Origin: Desulfovibrio sp. UBA2564
GTDB lineage: Bacteria; Desulfobacterota; Desulfovibrionia; Desulfovibrionales; Desulfovibrionaceae
Length of the DNA: 13,967 nucleotides
Reading direction: 5' to 3'
Assembly (NCBI GenBank): GCA_002340305.1
Contig: DDLU01000187.1
Span: forward strand, 1 to 13,967
Under the pieces are notes generated by a model that was given only the letters and a program-made list of their open reading frames with translations, was not told the origin of the DNA and did no database searches. Both the position numbers and the translations under genes were made by a program. Below are positions 12,600 through 13,967 of the stretch, in pieces (the stretch's first letter is position 1; each line of letters opens with the position of its first letter).

Positions 12600-13866
12600 C
12601 TGTCCCCGGATGATAAGTAAAAGCCCTATCACCATATTCAATATCTCTACCTTGCGACACTACCCAGACATCTGTCGTAACGGTATCAGTCTCATCAACC
12701 TGTCTGGTTTCGGTTTCATTTGCCAATTCTGTCTTTGAATCCTCACATTCTCTGACCCTTCTTTTCGTCCTTTTTTCTTCTGCCGTATAAGACTTGCGCC
12801 AATATGCTGTGCCCTCTGTCATGAAAATGGCAGCAGTGAGAAATTCATAATCAACATTAAGCTCCCTTACTTTCTCCCAGATCGTTCTCCATTCCCAAAC
12901 AGTACATTCGACTAACTGACACCTACAATTCGGATGTGGGCGTTCGACAGCTGGAGATTCAAAGAATTCCCCATCCAGTTTTGCACAATCAGCACATGCC
13001 TTTTTGCTCGCTTGCCAGCGATAAAATGTACCCAAATTCTCCCGTCTAATCTTAATCGGTCCGATTCCACCAGTCATCAACCCCAAAGGATCATTAAAAT
13101 TAATCGGATCATCCAGACAATACCCATAAACATCCACATCACCGCCGCCATACCCAAGCGGATCTTGGGCAGTGAAACGACCTACTTCAGGATCATACTC
13201 CCGGAAACCAAAATGAACCAATCCGGTATCTTTATCATTAAGCCCGGATGCAAAACCTATCGGCAGATTAAATTGTTCATTTGTATCAACAAGCACATTT
13301 CCAAACGAATCATAGATAATCCTCTTTAGCTCATTACCCTGATCATCAGCAACAATAAAAACTGATCCGACTTGATCTACTGCAAGATAGAACTCCTTAC
13401 CTTCAAAAGTCATGACAATCTGGCTAGATTCTTCATCACGCTTAAAAGTCCATATACTCTTGCCCTTACTATCAGTGACTGCTTCAAGTGTGCTGAAATC
13501 TTTCCATTTATATTTTTCAACAACCTTACCGTTAATTTTCTTGGCAACGCGCACACCACGTTTATCGCAAACGTATTCGATAATCCGACCATCAGTCAGA
13601 ACAATTTTGCAAAGTTGACCATTGGACAGGTATTCGTATTTCGTAATCCTATTCTTAACTTTCTTCTCAGCCAGACTTCCATAAGCATTGTAGGTATAAA
13701 TTGTGTCGCCAGCCTTAATGAGCCGGAGTTTGTCATCATACTCGGGGTTATCTGAAATTTTCAGATAACCCTTTTTTATGTTGGATTTCAATTTGTTATT
13801 CTTCTTGATGCATAAAAAAGTGCCACTTAAATTCAAATATACTTCATTTAACATTTGACAAAACAA
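12571..13866 (-). CDS. RHS-repeat protein, C-terminal fragment with Cys-rich MuF-like tip
   Basis: This is a 431-residue frame. RHS repeats begin near residue 40 (DTIYTYNAYGSL, then TKYEYLSNGQL), and the RHS core signature is complete at about 215-263: LVHFGFREYDPEVGRFTAQD, then PLGYGGGDVDVYGYCLDDP and NDPLGL. After that comes a 168-residue variable tip. The tip carries CADCAKLDG (C291, C294) and HPNCRC (C314, C316), the cysteine pattern of phage Mu gpF-like proteins, and then a hydrophilic end. RHS proteins form a shell around a C-terminal toxin used in contact-dependent killing. This one is far too short and lacks most of the shell. Its only starts are a TTG (13866) and an ATG (13854) without ribosome binding sites, after an upstream in-frame stop, so it is probably a 5'-truncated or orphan module. 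The toxin activity is unknown. Confidence 0.75.
   Translation of the reverse strand: MFCQMLNEVYLNLSGTFLCIKKNNKLKSNIKKGYLKISDNPEYDDKLRLIKAGDTIYTYNAYGSLAEKKVKNRITKYEYLSNGQLCKIVLTDGRIIEYVCDKRGVRVAKKINGKVVEKYKWKDFSTLEAVTDSKGKSIWTFKRDEESSQIVMTFEGKEFYLAVDQVGSVFIVADDQGNELKRIIYDSFGNVLVDTNEQFNLPIGFASGLNDKDTGLVHFGFREYDPEVGRFTAQDPLGYGGGDVDVYGYCLDDPINFNDPLGLMTGGIGPIKIRRENLGTFYRWQASKKACADCAKLDGEFFESPAVERPHPNCRCQLVECTVWEWRTIWEKVRELNVDYEFLTAAIFMTEGTAYWRKSYTAEEKRTKRRVRECEDSKTELANETETRQVDETDTVTTDVWVVSQGRDIEYGDRAFTYHPGTGETIEISKD
13745..13777 (+). terminator. Forward-strand terminator hairpin inside the RHS frame
   Basis: GGGTTATCTGAAA (13745-13757) pairs with the following TTTTCAGATAACCC (13758-13771), twelve pairs with a tiny loop, and six T residues follow at 13772-13777. 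It is a strong intrinsic terminator on the forward strand, although the RHS frame runs leftward through it. It coincides with the point where recognisable RHS sequence begins (about codon 40), so it probably marks the junction with unrelated DNA. From 13867 to 13967 I see no supported gene. Confidence 0.7.
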
Positions 13867-13967
13867 CCCGACATCGGCAGTATGCCTCTTCGTGGACGGG
13901 GGCTACAGAATGAGCACAAACATTCAAGCCACTTATAAATCCACGCTGACAGTGGGCGGATAGCTCA

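Noticed and set aside
1..13967. CRISPR array or Cas genes
   Set aside because: The only tandem repeats are the 11-bp units at 253-296, far too short and without spacers.

Overview
The window looks like the variable end of a bacterial chromosome: a tRNA-anchored genomic island with a second mobile element nested in it, then the flanking chromosome. No gene fixes the organism. Moderate GC in the transposition genes, AT-rich cargo, a Mu-type early region and an RHS locus suit a Gram-negative, perhaps a marine Desulfovibrio-like deltaproteobacterium; that assignment is a guess.

Layout. (1) 1-380: two overlapping leftward genes, one cut by the window edge and one a 48-residue zinc-knuckle protein, behind four 11-bp tandem repeats. 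(2) About 385-6136: the early region of a Mu-like transposable element: CI-type repressor (leftward), operator region, Ner-like regulator, MuA transposase with an intact DDE triad, MuB ATPase, a small unknown, a gp16/GemA-like protein and an excisionase-like HTH protein. No late or virion genes follow. In their place is a probable structured non-coding RNA (about 5810-6101) with its own promoter and intrinsic terminator, apparently undescribed. (3) 6137-7760: island housekeeping: an XRE regulator, a DUF6573-like gene and a gene I do not recognise, with clear hairpins and operators. (4) 8292-11480: an AT-rich two-gene operon. The first gene fuses a GHKL/Bergerat ATPase to a Shedu-type (DUF4263) PD-(D/E)xK nuclease; the second encodes a 371-residue protein with an HEPN-like R-N-x3-H motif. 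This is the best candidate for a little-described anti-phage system. (5) 11634-11681: the 3' part of a tRNA-Pro(UGG) without its 5' half, followed by a terminator. This is what the distal attachment site of a tRNA-integrated island looks like, so the defence operon is the last cargo before the chromosome. (6) 11955-13866: a leftward RHS C-terminal fragment with a cysteine-rich MuF-like tip, overlapping a secreted or anchored protein that may be its immunity partner.

Inferred workings: the Mu-like element probably inserted between the island's XRE regulator and its divergent leftward operon, because ATAGG-type repeats occur on both sides. The GHKL-Shedu protein would combine ATP-driven conformational control with DNA cleavage, and the HEPN-like partner could add RNA cleavage. 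All functions are inferred from motifs read by eye.
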